Assembly (NCBI GenBank): GCA_936440205.1
Contig: OW387147.1
Location: forward strand, 21,849,629 to 21,913,628
DNA from: Lepidonotus clava
Taxonomy: Eukaryota > Annelida > Polychaeta > Phyllodocida > Polynoidae
Direction of reading: 5' to 3'
DNA: 64,000 nt
A program made the translations under genes and the position numbers. Position 1 is the first letter of the stretch; every line of letters starts with the position of its first letter. Below are positions 1 through 14,200 of this stretch, one piece after another. The notes under the pieces were generated by a model. The model was not told the DNA's origin. It did no database searches and saw nothing but the letters and a program-made list of their open reading frames with translations.

Positions 1-600
1 TGATTTTAATGAAAATTAGCATGCATTTGTAGCTCCATAAGGTCTATCTAAAAGATAAATTTTGTCTTAAAATATTTATTATATCATAGGAAAAATAAAC
101 ATTGATTTTTCAAATTTTCTATCACCTCTATTTGTCAATTTGCCTCATTGTTTGTTGTCATGGCAACATGATATTGTGTGGTATATGTTCTTATTTGGAA
201 TTTTTTCATGATCTAAAGGTATTGAGGTCATATTTACACTAAGATTTTTGATTGTATTCATATTTTGACTACCTTCAACAAGTAGCACATTACCCATGGT
301 ATAGGCGTCCTACCAGAAGGACGTTAGCATAATCTGGGTTAAGTTGAAACCATTAATACAATTTAAATTTTAAGTTGATCAGAAAATTATGAACAGTATA
401 TACAATGCTATGCGAACAGCTACATATATATGAACTTTGGAAAACACACGACATTAATATTAACAGTACAAATTATAAACAGTACAGCATACAATAATAC
501 AAGGAAAACAAGACAGAATACAATATAATTAATTACTACAATGCACATGGATGAACACAGAAATTAAATAAAAGACACATTAGGATGTGATACAGTGAAG
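1..600. other. Upstream flank, no gene seen
   Basis: AT-rich sequence without a recognisable coding region. The only item noted is an X-box-like palindrome at 154-167. Confidence 0.4.
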
Positions 601-1034
601 ATATATATATATATATATATATGTGTGTCAGTTCCCCACCAGATCAACTTTCTTTATGATTGAAATATGAAATAGAAGACACTGATAATCAATAACAAAA
701 CAATGCAAGGGCAGAACAATTACTCATAAAGTATCAAGAAACCGAATCCAATGTCAATACTCAATATGGCATGTGATGGACCACATTTCCATATAATGTT
801 AAGATAATAAATGGACACTATACATAGTATAGATATTGGAAATCTAAGAATGAAAGTATTATTAAGGGATATTAGATCCAGCAGTTTCCTCTTCTGTGAT
901 CTTTTAAATGTTTCATAATCAGCAATATTTCTTTCTTGGACAGTCAGATTGTTCCATAAGTATGCACCAGAGTGCAATACACTCCTAGTAAACGTTGAAT
1001 TATTAGGGAAAATCTCATATAGTAAAGGAGCCAT
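601..1034 (-). mobile_element. 3' remnant of a LINE (non-LTR retrotransposon)
   Basis: On the minus strand an open stretch (720-1034) reads SVLHSGAYLWNNLTVQERN and then ADYETFKRSQKRKLL, the usual C-terminal tail of LINE reverse transcriptases (h-x-SGA-x-LWN-x-L ... FK-x-x-h-K). An (AT)n run at 601-622 could mark the 3' end. The rest of the element is absent, so it is 5' truncated. Confidence 0.6.
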
Positions 1035-1132
1035 GATACTCTAACGTAATTATACTCTGCAATTTGTAAATCCTTATTGGTACAACAACAAATAGGAAAA
1101 AACTAAATACCCAGCCTCTTCCAGGATTATCC

Positions 1133-1722
1133 TCTGTGCCCCGTCGCATAACAGAAATAAGGAACAATTTTTGGCACATGGTCAAACTCTCGCTGTTGTA
1201 CCAAAATTCAGCATCGATTTCCACCCATTTCTAATCATTTTTCTGGGCTGAAAATTTCAGGGATTTTAGATCTAAATGTCTAGTTTCCAGAACTTTTTGC
1301 AGAATTAAAATCGGTATAGCAGAACAGCCGCAAATCAACAGCGGGACCCATCGCTACAGGGACGTCCTTGTTTAAGGACGTCCTTGTTGCGACGGTTTGG
1401 TTATGCGATGTGCCACTGTGCTCTGTCGCATATCGGAAGCAGCGATATCACTCTTCAAAACAGCGGGGGTTTGGCAAAGTCTCGCTGTTATACGCGAAAT
1501 TCGCCAGCGATTTTCACTCTTTTCTAATAATTTCTCCAGGCTGAAAATTTCAGCGATTTTAGATCTAAATGTCTAATTTTCAGAACTTTTTACAGAATTA
1601 AAATTGGTTCAGCAGAACAGCCGCAAATTAACAGGGGGAATCATTGCAACAGGGACATGTCTCACAACAGCGAGAGGGTGCAAACCCTCGCTGTTGCCAA
1701 ACCCGTTATGCGAAAGAGCACT
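1133..1722. mobile_element. Two tandem copies of a roughly 290-bp inverted-repeat element (MITE)
   Basis: Copy 1 (1133-1418) and copy 2 (1418-1722) share GAAAATTTCAG then GATTTTAGATCTAAATGTCT at a spacing of 293 bp. Each begins with a form of GTGCTCTGTCGCATAAC and ends with its reverse complement (GTTATGCGATGTGCCACTG, GTTATGCGAAAGAGCACTG). The ends meet at 1400-1432 in a palindrome. Confidence 0.65.
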
Positions 1723-2133
1723 GGCTAGTCAAACACACACTCATTCATATGATAATTGATCATGACTCATTTTGAGCCGATGTGCCGATGTGACCCCCAT
1801 CTTTTTTCCCACACCTTGAAGTCCTATACAGTAGTAAGTATCCTCCACCTGAGTCCTTATCTCACCAGTAACCTTCTTATCTCCCTCACTCCCTACACCA
1901 TTATCATCCATCCCAGACCTTACAGCTCACAGAGCAAATTTAAAGATTTTCTTCATATCACTTGATGTAGTTTGACCAGTGAAAAGGGGGCGGTCCCGAT
2001 ATTCTAACACCTCCCACTTTTGATGGCGAAACTCTAATACTTCTCTCCTGGATATGGGTGAAGATGGATGGATAACGCTTGTAACGTAGGATTAAGATTA
2101 TTTTTTGTGAACTGAGAATAAGGACCCACCAAC

Positions 2134-2218
2134 ATGGCGACAATGCTGATAGGAACCAGCATAGGTTGTCTTCTGTTTCTATCGTGTGTTCTAATATCGT
2201 CAGTAACCAGCCAACAAG
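2134..2218 (+). CDS. Exon 1: start codon and signal peptide
   Basis: The ATG at 2134 has A at -3 and G at +4, a strong initiation context. The 28 codons encode a short polar start, then a hydrophobic core (IGCLLFLSCVLISSV) and a small-residue cleavage region (TSQQ), typical of a secretory signal peptide. It ends in phase 1 at the donor gtgagt. An in-frame ATG three codons later (2143) could also serve. Exon 2 (4850-4918) adds a 23-residue non-repeat linker with a good polypyrimidine acceptor and matching phase. Confidence 0.85.
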
Positions 2219-5200
2219 GTGAGTACCATTTTTAGGATCTGACTGTTCACTAAAAACCGATTATGATGCGCAATTTGAAATTGACTACAAATGTGTAACC
2301 GGAAACAATGACAATTCTTTTAAAACGATTTTATAGTAATAACTATTTTCATATTTGTGGCACTTATATTATTATTGTAAGGTACGTTGGGAGATTCATC
2401 AATGAAGGTGCATAAATTGACTACATATTTTTGGACTCATTTGAAATATGAATAAAATCATGAATAAACAATGCATCTTAAGCGGACGCAAGCTTTTTCC
2501 AAATAACGTATCTTTTCCTTCTCCTCTATAATTGGTTTCAAGACAATTCCTCGATGTTAGAATTCTATATCTCTCAGAAATATTCAAAGGTTCACATACA
2601 TACCATATCACATTCTTATGAAAATGTAATTGTCTCTATTAAAAAAAAAACAATACCCGTCATCCTATTTCTAGATATAACGGGTCCATGAATTCTCCGA
2701 GGCGGAGGAATTATCTCTGTAGGCAATAGAATCTACTTTAACGCTACGATTTACTAAACATAACTGATTTTGTCTAATGTCAATTGTAAATCATAAATTT
2801 AAATCTGTATACTATACTAACGTTATCATTTTGTGTAATTATCAGAACAATTCTCCTAGATGTTAATTACATAAAAACAGGCCTACTATCTGTCAATATT
2901 ATGTCTATAAGATCATACATGTAGGAAGGCGTTCAAGAAAAAATTATAAAACAAAACTCATTGCGTGGTTCTAGGGGGCAAGATCTGTCTAGATTTTCTA
3001 TACACCACAATCAAAATTGTCACCTCAGCCCTCGTCCATATAATTATACCTAAATAAACATATATGACCCACTGAGGGGAAAGGATGCTCCAAGGTTGTC
3101 ATATATGGTATTCTAAGGCTAATATTTAAGGAGATAGGCCTACAAGTAAATTTGTGGGGAATCAAGCTATCACAATCAAAGCATTCCATTTAAATGGAAT
3201 GCTTTCTTTATTTGGAATGTCAATGGAACATTTTGAATTGAAACATATGACCATTTCCTTCCATTTGGTTGCCATGGAAACTTACTTTTGAATAATAATT
3301 TAACTAATAAAGGGACACATATGAGAAAATATTCTTTTAGGGTTATAAGATTGAAAACAGAATGGAAATACCATTTCTATATCAGAATTTATTAAAAAAT
3401 GTATTTCTGACTAACACCTTCATAATTATCATAATTTACCATTATAAATATGGTACACGCTAATGATTATTGTTAATGCCTTACAATAAACAATTGGGTG
3501 AAATCCCGCGCGGAGCACCCTTTCCCCTCGTTGGGTCACATATATCCAAAACCCTGGCAATGGCACATACCTTTGTTTGTTAAACTACATCGTTTTCGAA
3601 AGATTTCTTAATTAGCCACTGTCCAGCATGTGAGCTGGTGAGAGACACTCACGCCCGGCTGGGAGGTTAGGGGGTTAGGACCATTCGCTTATTCTTTACC
3701 CTCTTTATCCTCTCCGTCAGTTTTTCCATGATCTTCCAGACCTAGTACAATTATGTATAATTATGAAAATATACAACATAACAAATATACATCGCAACTG
3801 TTCACATAACAGTACTAACAAGTTTCACATAATTATGTCCTGTTCATTTATTTTTATCAGAACGAATGGATTAAGACAGTGACACATGTTTCGGGATTAT
3901 AAAAATCCGCTAATTCATTCACCGCTATGCTTTGTAAATTCAGCAATTTATCATATTCTATCCGCGGATCATAGGAGATCCGCTAAATACAATGGAAAGT
4001 TATGCAACTCTTTCCTGTTCACACCTTTCCCTCTTCTGCTATCATATTCAGCGCTTTCACATTGGCCCTTTGGCATGTGTGAATAGTTTAGATGGTAGAT
4101 AAAGCACGAGTACGAGAGATGCATGCAGAATCCCTTATCACTTTGTCTGAAATAAACGTACCAATGTACATGAAGTCCATAATGAGCCTTCCCAGTATGA
4201 TATCAAGGCAAGTGTATAACTAAATCTCATTACATTGTGTATGAAGTTAGACTGCATGTGAAGTAATCCTATGTCAATGAATCAAAGTGGTTTGGTATCA
4301 GTAACTACAGTTACAAATAAACAAGTGTAATAGCCTAGCTATTCCCCTTAGTTTTTTTATTATAATCTAGAGATTGACATCAATCTTTATTTGATTTGAA
4401 AAATATACCAGGAAATCAATAGAGCTTATTTGTATATGATATAGACTTCTTTTGTTGATTTCCCTATATATTCTGTGTTCCATTTGGAAAATATGGAATT
4501 TTGGAAAACATAATTTTTTTCCGGTTGGAAATATGGCCTGAGTTTCCTGGTAAATGGAAATGGGATCCATTACTAATTTCGTTCATAATAGACAATAAGT
4601 TCATATTATCTTATCTATATTTTGGGAAATCAAAGGGGTTCAGACTCAAAGGAAACCTCTCACCCCCAGCTACGCCACTGTCGAGCGGAATAACACGATA
4701 AGACATGATTTCCATAATACTTCAGTAGTTTCTTATCCAATACGCCCAAGACCGACCCCAAAAATACAATCATTTGTAGTGCATGACCCGTTGACGTTTC
4801 GATTCCTGATCTACATTTTAAACTCTTGGTATCATTCTATTTTTCTCAGAATTTGCGCCTGCCGTCCTGTCATCGGCTGCCTACCGGGCAACTCCCCTCA
4901 TTGATCAGTTTGAAGACGGTAGGTGGTGAGAGATTCCTTATCTTATGATGAGATATCACACCTAGATGTGGCGGCCTATCTCAAATATGTGTTATTGATT
5001 AGACCAAGTTACCTTAAGTGCGGTTCACTAAAGCCCTGCTGCATGCATGTTAGTCACGGAACAGATAAATAACTTTCCATGTGACTCCCCTGTACAGAGG
5101 CGGATACAGGGTTACTGAAGGAGGGCCCGCATTATATCAGGCTACTGTGAAAACACAGAGTTGAAAACACAGACCTTGGGTTGTCGTTTTACGCACCATT

Positions 5201-8200
5201 CACTTACAACCCTAGAGTTGCCAGGCACAACTTTTGACTTCTCATTTTCTTTCCTGACAACCTGCTGGCAACCTGATTTTCATTATATATTTTTTTCTCT
5301 GATGACCTTTTTGGGCTAAAGTTGTCAAGAGAAAATGACAACCTTTGGGTTATCATCTAGTATCAAAATTCACAGAAACAGGATTGTTGCAAGGTTGTAA
5401 CACAGCATGAATGGCCTGAAATGAGCCTTGTGACAACCTAAAAGTCACCTATGACAACCCAAAAGTCACCTATGACAACCCTCTGATGACTTTAACGTGG
5501 CTCTCTGAAGACTTTGTGTTTTCAGTGTAAGTACAAAAACATCCTGCATTCTCACAGACGCATGCAAAGCTTCTTCTCTTCAATACATTTATGTCCCCAC
5601 TAATAGGAGATTCCCCTGAATCCACCCCTGCCTGTATCGTTTGCATCATAATTACTTTGGATGGCAGTTACATTTTGAATAATACCAGTCTCATTTTAGA
5701 GTGATATAAGTACTTTACCTTACGCACCTCCCATATAATTGATTAGTCCAATCAATTTTGAAATGTATTACGTAAGCTCACAAAAGGGCGGTTGAACAGT
5801 GGGAAGGGTACTTCCAATACTTCCATAGCTAAAACTTAATAGCAACTTACAAGATTGCCGATATTGGTACATTTGTCTTTCAAGCAGAGCGTTCTAAACA
5901 TTATAGTCAAAGCAAAACTTGCAAACCTTGCCAAAATAGCTATATAGATTACCATTGACTCGATCGGTATTGCATCAATACCTGACTAATGATTGTCTGT
6001 TACCCAGAAAGAGTAAAGAGAGAGGGATACCATAGGAGAAAACTAAGAAATATGGAATTACGTTTCGAGAAAATGATATATGTTATTTTGTTTGTTCCAG
6101 GCGCGGCGTACTTCCAAGTAAAGACCCCTGCCGGACCAAAGTTGTACCAGTACATCTGGCTGACCACCGAGAACCAGTTTCTGCGCCTGCGCATCAAGGG
6201 TCGGCTTGGGGCGCACATAGCACTGGCCAAGTAAGAACCCATTAAATTCATAAAAAGAAACATATTTTCAAGGATTCTGGGACAATCTCCCCTGGGGCAA
6301 TCATCCCCGGGACAACTTCCCCTGGGACAACTACCCCTGGGACAACTACCCCCTAGGACTATTACCCCCCAGGACTATTACCCCCAAAGTAGTGTCCCAG
6401 GGGTAGTTGTCCTAGGGGTAGTTGTTCTGTCACCATTTTCAAGTAATGTTATATTAATATTTATGTTGGCTCATCAATTCGAGTCATCTGATTCTGTGAA
6501 AACTTTAATCAAATAATCTTGTATGATGTGGTATTTTTGTATGATGTGGATGTGGTTATTGTATGACGTAATAATTTTCATGACATTATTAGTGTATGAC
6601 TTTATCACCGAATACTTATCTTATGTATTCTGAGAGCAGTAGCAATCAATATGAAAAATATCTTGTTGATTTAAAGCACATTAACCCTTATATGAAACAT
6701 CTTTCTAAAATAATATCTATGCAAAATCCCATATAAAACATCTTTTCAAAACAATAATATACTTATGAATGTCCATATGAAATATCTTTCTAAAATAATA
6801 TCCATTTGAATAGACAGTTTCACGGTTGCTTAGTCAAATTTAGACAGATGCTACAAATCAACTTAAAGAAAAGTGAATATCCAGATCCCCTGAATTCCAT
6901 ATAACTCCAGATTTCATATAAAGACTTTTTTTTTGTTTAGATTAACCACATTTATTTTCGAAGTGATATTCCATGAAGGACAATACAATTATTCAAATAA
7001 TAATGTTGTAAAATAATGTACCTTTGGCTAGCATCAAAGCTGAGTATGCCAGCGGTTCTTGTGTGTTGACAAAGGACACTCCCACCTGACCCTCATTCTT
7101 TCTCTACTCCTGTTGGTTAAGCCTCCTGCAATAACCAGGAGGAGGGTACTATAGGGGTTCAAGCTGCCTGTGACCCACCCCTTTAAAATCCTCCCCATAC
7201 ATATATATGCTGGTTACATTATTTCAGAGACCCTAGAAATCTGGATGCCTATGAGGTGATCATAGGCCGAGGGGAACCTCCCAATCAGCAGTATGCTATC
7301 AAAGATGGCATAGATAAGCCAGATAAGGCTGTCAAAACCGAACGCAACATTTTAAGCGAGAGCCAATTCAGGGACTTTTGGATCTCGTGGGAAGGAAATA
7401 TTATTAAAGTGGGAAGTGGAAGAGAGGTGGGGGTAAATGTGAAGGTGTCCTGGGATGCGGGGCAGTTAAGGCCAATAACAGCTGTTTCAATGGATACCTG
7501 GCAAAAGGGAGTTGTCTATTGGCAGTTTCTGAGAGATTCAGGTGTGTATTTTACTTTGCTTGTAGAGCTTATGCTTAACTAAGCGCAATTTTCCAAAGCT
7601 GTTTGTATATGGTGCCTTCCATTAAGATGCGCCAAGAGAGGGTGGGGATGGGGGTTAAAAATTATGAAAAAAAAGTGTGTACGTCTCTCTATAAATCCAA
7701 TGAGTATTCTGATCAAGTTTGTGGGGTGGGGCCTTACATTCAGGGGAAAAATGGGTAGGCCTACATATATACTTAATGGAAGGTCCCCTTTGTGTAAGGC
7801 TAGCTTCCATCCTATAACTTCTACCCCATAGATTCCATCACAAAACGCTGTAGCATTAATCATTGGTAAATTGCACAAACGATGGGTTTTATGTCAGACG
7901 AAGTAACTGTCCATTAAGCCTGGGTAACACTCCACTAGACGCTTAATCTCATTTTGACGGGACTCTGGAACCCTTCACCAGAGAGATGGGGAATCACAAG
8001 AAACTAAATGCCAAAAATGGTGCATTTGTTCTTTACCAAATGATCACAGGAGACCTTCTTTCACAGTATAGCTCATATAAAGATTTTTCTCCAGTCATAA
8101 AATATTTTCCCCTAGGCAATAGTCTTATATCAGTCAGATTTCGCTCATGAAAGTGAAGGATCAAGTTGGACAATTAGAGGAGTATTATTGGGTGTTATAG

Positions 8201-11200
8201 AGGGGCCAGCAAGGTCAAAGTAACATAAGAGGGTCGGGAGGGTCCAGAAAGTTGAATAGTTTGTATAGTGGATCTGCGAGGTTTAGGAAATCTAGGGCGT
8301 CTCTAGGGTCTTAACCCCCTTTTTTAGAGAGATTCCAATGGGGAAAACATTGATCCCATGTCCACACACAGACACTGGCAGATACATCCACACATCCACA
8401 CATACACATTGGTATTCAACAGACTGATGACTTCAAGGAGAACATCCTAAAACTAATATGTAAAGTACAACTGTTTCAGCGCTTTATCAATCAAAAAAAT
8501 CAGAGGTCGTATTAAACTGCATTTCAGAACACCCCGACTCTATGAGACAGACGCATATGAAATGGTTATTGGAGCCTACGATCCGCCATCCCAAAGCTTC
8601 CTCATCAGGAAAAATGTCAAAGGTCCAAACATGAAGGAGAAGAAAAAGAACTACATTCTGAGCTCCTCAGAATTCAGGGATTTCTGGATTAGCTGGGAAG
8701 GTGGCAAGCTTGCCATCGGTGAGGGACTTGAAGTTGGAAAACAGGAGCAGGTTTCTTGGACTGATCCACAGCCCAGAGAAATCACAGCAATTTCAATGGA
8801 CACTAATGTAAATGGGATTTTATCTTGGCAGTTTCTTCGTGATTCAGGTGTGTTCTCGATACCTAGTACTTAATCGTAAACTAGAATTAACCATAAGCTT
8901 TTTGTGAAATAAGTCGTTGGAAGACAAAAGACTTGTTTTTAACTTGTCTGACGAATAACATTCACCCTTCCATTGGTGGCCATCAACGACATGTGTGTCC
9001 CTGAAGATTATGGCAAAACCTTTTGGCATGTGGAAACCAGCCTTAAGAAAAAAGTTACCTTATAAGATACTTACTTTAAGAGATGGAAGTCTTATTATTT
9101 CTTTTTGGTTTAAAGTCCTGAATTCACATGACCTCATACTCCTACTAAGAAAAAAGGATTCTACATTTTGGTATGTATTATTCCGGATTAGACATAAATA
9201 AGACTGCCCATAATCTCTACCCCATCATTAATTACGATGTTTTAGACACATGCAAGAGCTTATAATTATGTTGTATTTCTATCATTTGTTTATACACGAT
9301 TGCTGGCTGGTTCCAGCAAAGACATTTTGTTTTTTTATTTTTATAGGCATATTTGATCGACTTTACACACTCATTTATTATTGTGTGGCTGTAATAAAAA
9401 CAGTATTGAATTGAAAATATAAGACTACTAGAAAATAGACGTAATTATCAATTGAAAAAAGAATGAGGATATCTTCTGCCGAATGTTAAAGCAAGGTAAT
9501 ATACTTATATGCAATGTTTATATTTGAAATTATAATTCATGAATACAAAAAAACAAACTTGACAAGCTTTAAGGAAAATGATCAGGGGATAGATATCTAA
9601 GAGTATTCTCCTATAGGCCTATAGAATATGTCAAGTGTTAACTTATCAAAAATTTAATGATATTTTCCTTTTCAATAGCAAGGGATCTCTTCTTATGGAG
9701 CAGAGGAGGTAATAGCAACAGTGACATCTGGTTCACACAACCTGTGAGAAAACATTTTGTGTTTGGGGCCCGCGGGTGTCAGGCTGCCAAGATTGGGCTG
9801 AGTGATGGTGAAGGACTCGGAGGAGCAAATCAGTACAATACTCATGTCATTATTCTTGGCTTGGAGGGCAACAAAGACATGTCTGGCATCAAGGACCAGA
9901 TGAGTGAAGCGCTTGTTGTTACAACTTCAACACCAAACATTCTCAGCTGCAAAGAGACTCGTTATTTCTGGGTGAGCTGGCAATCTGGTAGGATACAAGT
10001 TGGAAAAGGACTTCGAATAGGGGACAACATGTTCCTGAACTGGCTTCCTGATGAAACCCATGAAATTAAAAGTGTCACTCCTTTCTTTGGAAACACGGCA
10101 GGGCCCAATCCAGAATTCCATTTCCGCAATGTAGAAGGTTTGTTTATGTTGCATCTCCTCTATCACTAGTCATATTTATGTTTTGGTAAACTTTCAAATT
10201 TGTATTTATATGAACAATTGTTTGGTTTTCTACCTCAAACTGAATTTTGAATATCAAGAAAAATGTTTTTTTTTCAATTGGCAATTTGTATAATAATTAT
10301 TTGGTATTATTGATATATACTCAATATGTTAATGATATTGTTCTCAAAATGATTATATAGTCTGCCCCTGTTCATAACATTAACGCTTACCGTAATGATG
10401 TGTAAAAATAATGTGTGATCTTCATATCATCCAGACATTGACAAGCCTCCTTATGTATGAAAAATGACTATTCCTACACTGAATTGAATTAATCAGAATT
10501 GAATCATTCACATTTCTTCACAGAGAATTACTTTCTCCTGAAGAGTCAGTCAATCTACAATGTATCCTTGTCCCATGCGGTGAACATTGAGCAGCGGACC
10601 TCATTTGTGTTCAGAGTACTAGCCTGCTATAATGCCGTGTTTGACCTCAGAAGGAAGTATGCAGAGCACACACGGGGCACTCCACAACATATCCAAATAA
10701 TTCTTGGCACCAGTGAATCACAAGGCAACAAGTCTAAAATTCTCTTTGTCTGGGATGATGGAACACCAGACATGAATTTTGATAGACCTTCAACTGACAT
10801 TCTGTCTTGCCATGAATACAGACACCTTTGGCTGGCCTGGCATGTAGGTGAAAAATTAAAATGTCAAGCTAATTTCATTTTCCAGATTTTCCATCTATTT
10901 CAAATTATGCAATATGCTATTATAGTCCACATTGACTAGAATAAAGGATCAAAGAAATATTTCTATATTCGCAAAATAAGTGACGATTTTGTATAATAAT
11001 CTCCAAGTTTGTTTTCAGGACAGTGATATATAATTAAGGAAGTTTGATATAAAGATCATGCCCTGTTCTTATTCCAGAGTGCTTGGCTTAGGGTTGGAAG
11101 TGGCATGATACCATATGAAAACGAAATCTTCAAGTTCAGAGATCCATACCTACCCTTCAGTGTAGAATCTCTTCATCTTGGAAGCTTGACGGAGGAAAAT

Positions 11201-14200
11201 GCAGTAGAATGGCAGTTTAGTCGCTCTCAAGGTATGAGCAAAGATCATTTGATCGTCGAAAAAACGCTGTGGCTCAGTTATCACACGATTATAATTTCTT
11301 GTAGCAACACAAGCATAAAAAGCATAAAACCATATAAATACACAATGTGTATAGTTATCTAAGTGAGTAGCTTTTATCCTTTTTTTCAGTGGCCTCCAGT
11401 TATGTGATTAGCTAAAAGAGCATCTCAAAAAGGCCACTAGACCCCAGCGATAAGTGCTAGTCATTCACCATAGATTCTAGTATTAAATCTTTCTATATAT
11501 GGTGGTACAGTCACTGTGGTTGGAAAGGGTTAACTCTATCTGGCTTACCAGTGCATCAGTATAATTGCCCCGTAGAAATGCCGCTTTTCTCTTCAATGAA
11601 GATTAGTTCAACCCTAGTGTTTGAAGACAGATGGAAGCACTGGGCCAGACAGGAGGTTCATCTACCTATTTAAATAATCCCACAGACCTATATAATTATG
11701 ATATGATTAGCTTCTATCCGCACTGGAATGTATCTAAATTTTTTCCTAACGATTGAAACCCTTATCTGCTGCATCCGCACATTTTCTATTTCTATGTAAA
11801 TATTAAAGGGAGCCAAAACCATGTCATGTCAAAATATGACAAAGTTTTACAAAATCAAATAACTATGAAAATATGTTCTAGGAGTCTCAACTTAGCCACT
11901 GGTACCGTGAAAATCATGATAACTAACTATAACTTTACTTGAATTCAATACTATTATGCTATCTATGCCCGGAATCAGGCAATGTTTGTAAACAAGCTAA
12001 TTTTGGTGGGTCACCAAAATTGACCAGGGACAAGTATTAGTGTATTTTGATAAAGTTTAAGTGAGTATTTACAGTCTAGATTTTCCCACAGGCCTAGGTT
12101 ATGGCCATAGAACATATTTCAATATTTAACAGAATTTGCAAAATTTTGACCCAACATTGCTTTTGGCTCCCTTTAAATAGATGCTTAATATGGACTTTTT
12201 GGATATGATCAATTATATTCCAGCTAAAGCAGTGACTGTGGTGACCAACCCTGTTTTGACATACGGGCAAGCTTGGTTGACTTCAGCTGAAAGGCGTGAC
12301 TTGGTATTTAAAGTGAAGGGTGAAAGTACTGTTCGGCTCATCCTGGCCACATACATTGGCCACAGCCAAATATCCATGTACACGGTGCAAATTTCCAATG
12401 TTCGGGACGGTGATCTCAGGACCGGTATCTGGCGTGAAGACAACAAGGAAAAGGGAGTATTTAAAGAAACCCTCAAAATCCTATCATCTGACCATCTTAC
12501 ATCCTTCTGGGTGTCATGGTCTGGGTCCTCAGTGGCGCTTGGTAACAGTGCAAACCTTGGGGAAGATGTGGTGCTTGCATTCTTTGATGACACTGCTGAT
12601 GGAACCATCGAGGTCAATGCTGTTTCTTTTGGGTCAGCTGGCTATTCTACCTGGCAAATTGGTGCTGAGGAAGGTAAGGATCCTTTTAAATAGACATGAA
12701 TAGCAGATATTTGGCTTACTATTACTAAAGTAACATAGAGAAGATAAGTCCTGATCAAATTGTATTGAATAAATTCTATCATAAACTAAAAGACAAAATG
12801 AATGTCATTGACTTTACACAAAATGACAGCAGTCTGTGGAAATACACTACATGATAGGATGCATTCCTACAGCGTAGATATGATTGATGAAACAAGCAAT
12901 GGAATGAATAAGATAAATCTGCATTCAAAGAGTGGACAATGTGAAAAAACAGATCACTATGTACTATATATGTTGAGTACACTGTTGTAAATGCCTCGGA
13001 TGTAAATAATAAGTGTATATCTGAAAGAGGTCTTAGTAATGGCTAGTCACCTAATCTATATCATTTCAGGTCCACAGCTCACGGTATACACTCCACAGGC
13101 AGAGAAGAACAACTACAACACTTTCTGGATGACAACTGCAGCCTCCGTCTTTCCATTCAAAGTGTTAGGTGAAAAACCATGCTACATTGCACTGTCAAGG
13201 GTTCCTGGAAAGTTGTTGGATGACAGCATCGAGATAACCATAGGTAATTTTGAAAAGTATTAAACTTTAGGAATATTATTAGCTACAAGAAGATTCAATA
13301 CAAGACCCACATCTTGAAATCTGAAAGGGCCATATCTTCAAAACTGATTTCAGTGATTAGGCTAATCAGGTGAAATTTGATTACTGTCTCACGATACCTG
13401 ATTCTGTCTTGAAAAGAGATTGTTAAATGTAGTTTTTCTGATTTACAAGCACAATAAATATGAATGAGACACTTATTCAAATTTCACCTAGGCCTAATTG
13501 GCCTAATCACAGAAATCAGTTACGAAGGTATAGCCCCAGCTGACGCTGTAATTACAAGTTTTACTATAATAACAAAGATCACAGGCTCAATGTTTGTTTA
13601 CTTTACCAATATGACTTTTTGTATCAAATTAATCGTGTAAAGTGAAATGTTTTTTTCTTAAATCCCACAAATGATTTTTTTTAAATTGACATCTTATCCA
13701 GGGGATGAAGATGATGATACGCTGATCAGTGCAGAAGGAGGCAATAGAATTGTTACTAAGCCTACTCCAGGTATACTGAGTAAAGATGAACTACGACCTC
13801 TTTGGGTGAGCTGGTTTAATAAGACAATCAAGATTGGGAAGGGGCTACCAGTACAAGGAGTTATAGCGTCCATGGACTTTGATGATGAAATCCCTATTAG
13901 AAGTATCGGACTTTCAAGTGGATCGCAGAAATCTGTAGAATGGAAGTTCAGTACTGAAATAGGTAAGTAATATTATAGTTGTTTAACATTAGTTAATACA
14001 GTGATTTTTTTTTTTCAATCAAGTTCTTTATTCTGGCTTGAACATTAGTACATGTATACTAGTTTTCGCGTCCTACCAGATTTCTAACTTTTTCTGGTTC
14101 ACAATTTTCAGCGTTTGGTACAAATAACACTAACAACTTATCACTAGGTGTGGCAGAGAGCCAATAAAGTGTACTATGGTTGTGTTCTTTGTAATAGATT

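Noticed and set aside
9230-9420. Possible LINE 3' end (GCTGTAATAAAAACAGTATTGAATTG)-like tail
   Set aside because: Only the AATAAA/ATTGAATTG-like ending suggests it; no coding remnant or second copy supports the call.
12213-12617. Long minus-strand open frame over exon 8
   Set aside because: It mirrors a real + strand exon with splice sites and family motifs; no domain or codon signal of its own.
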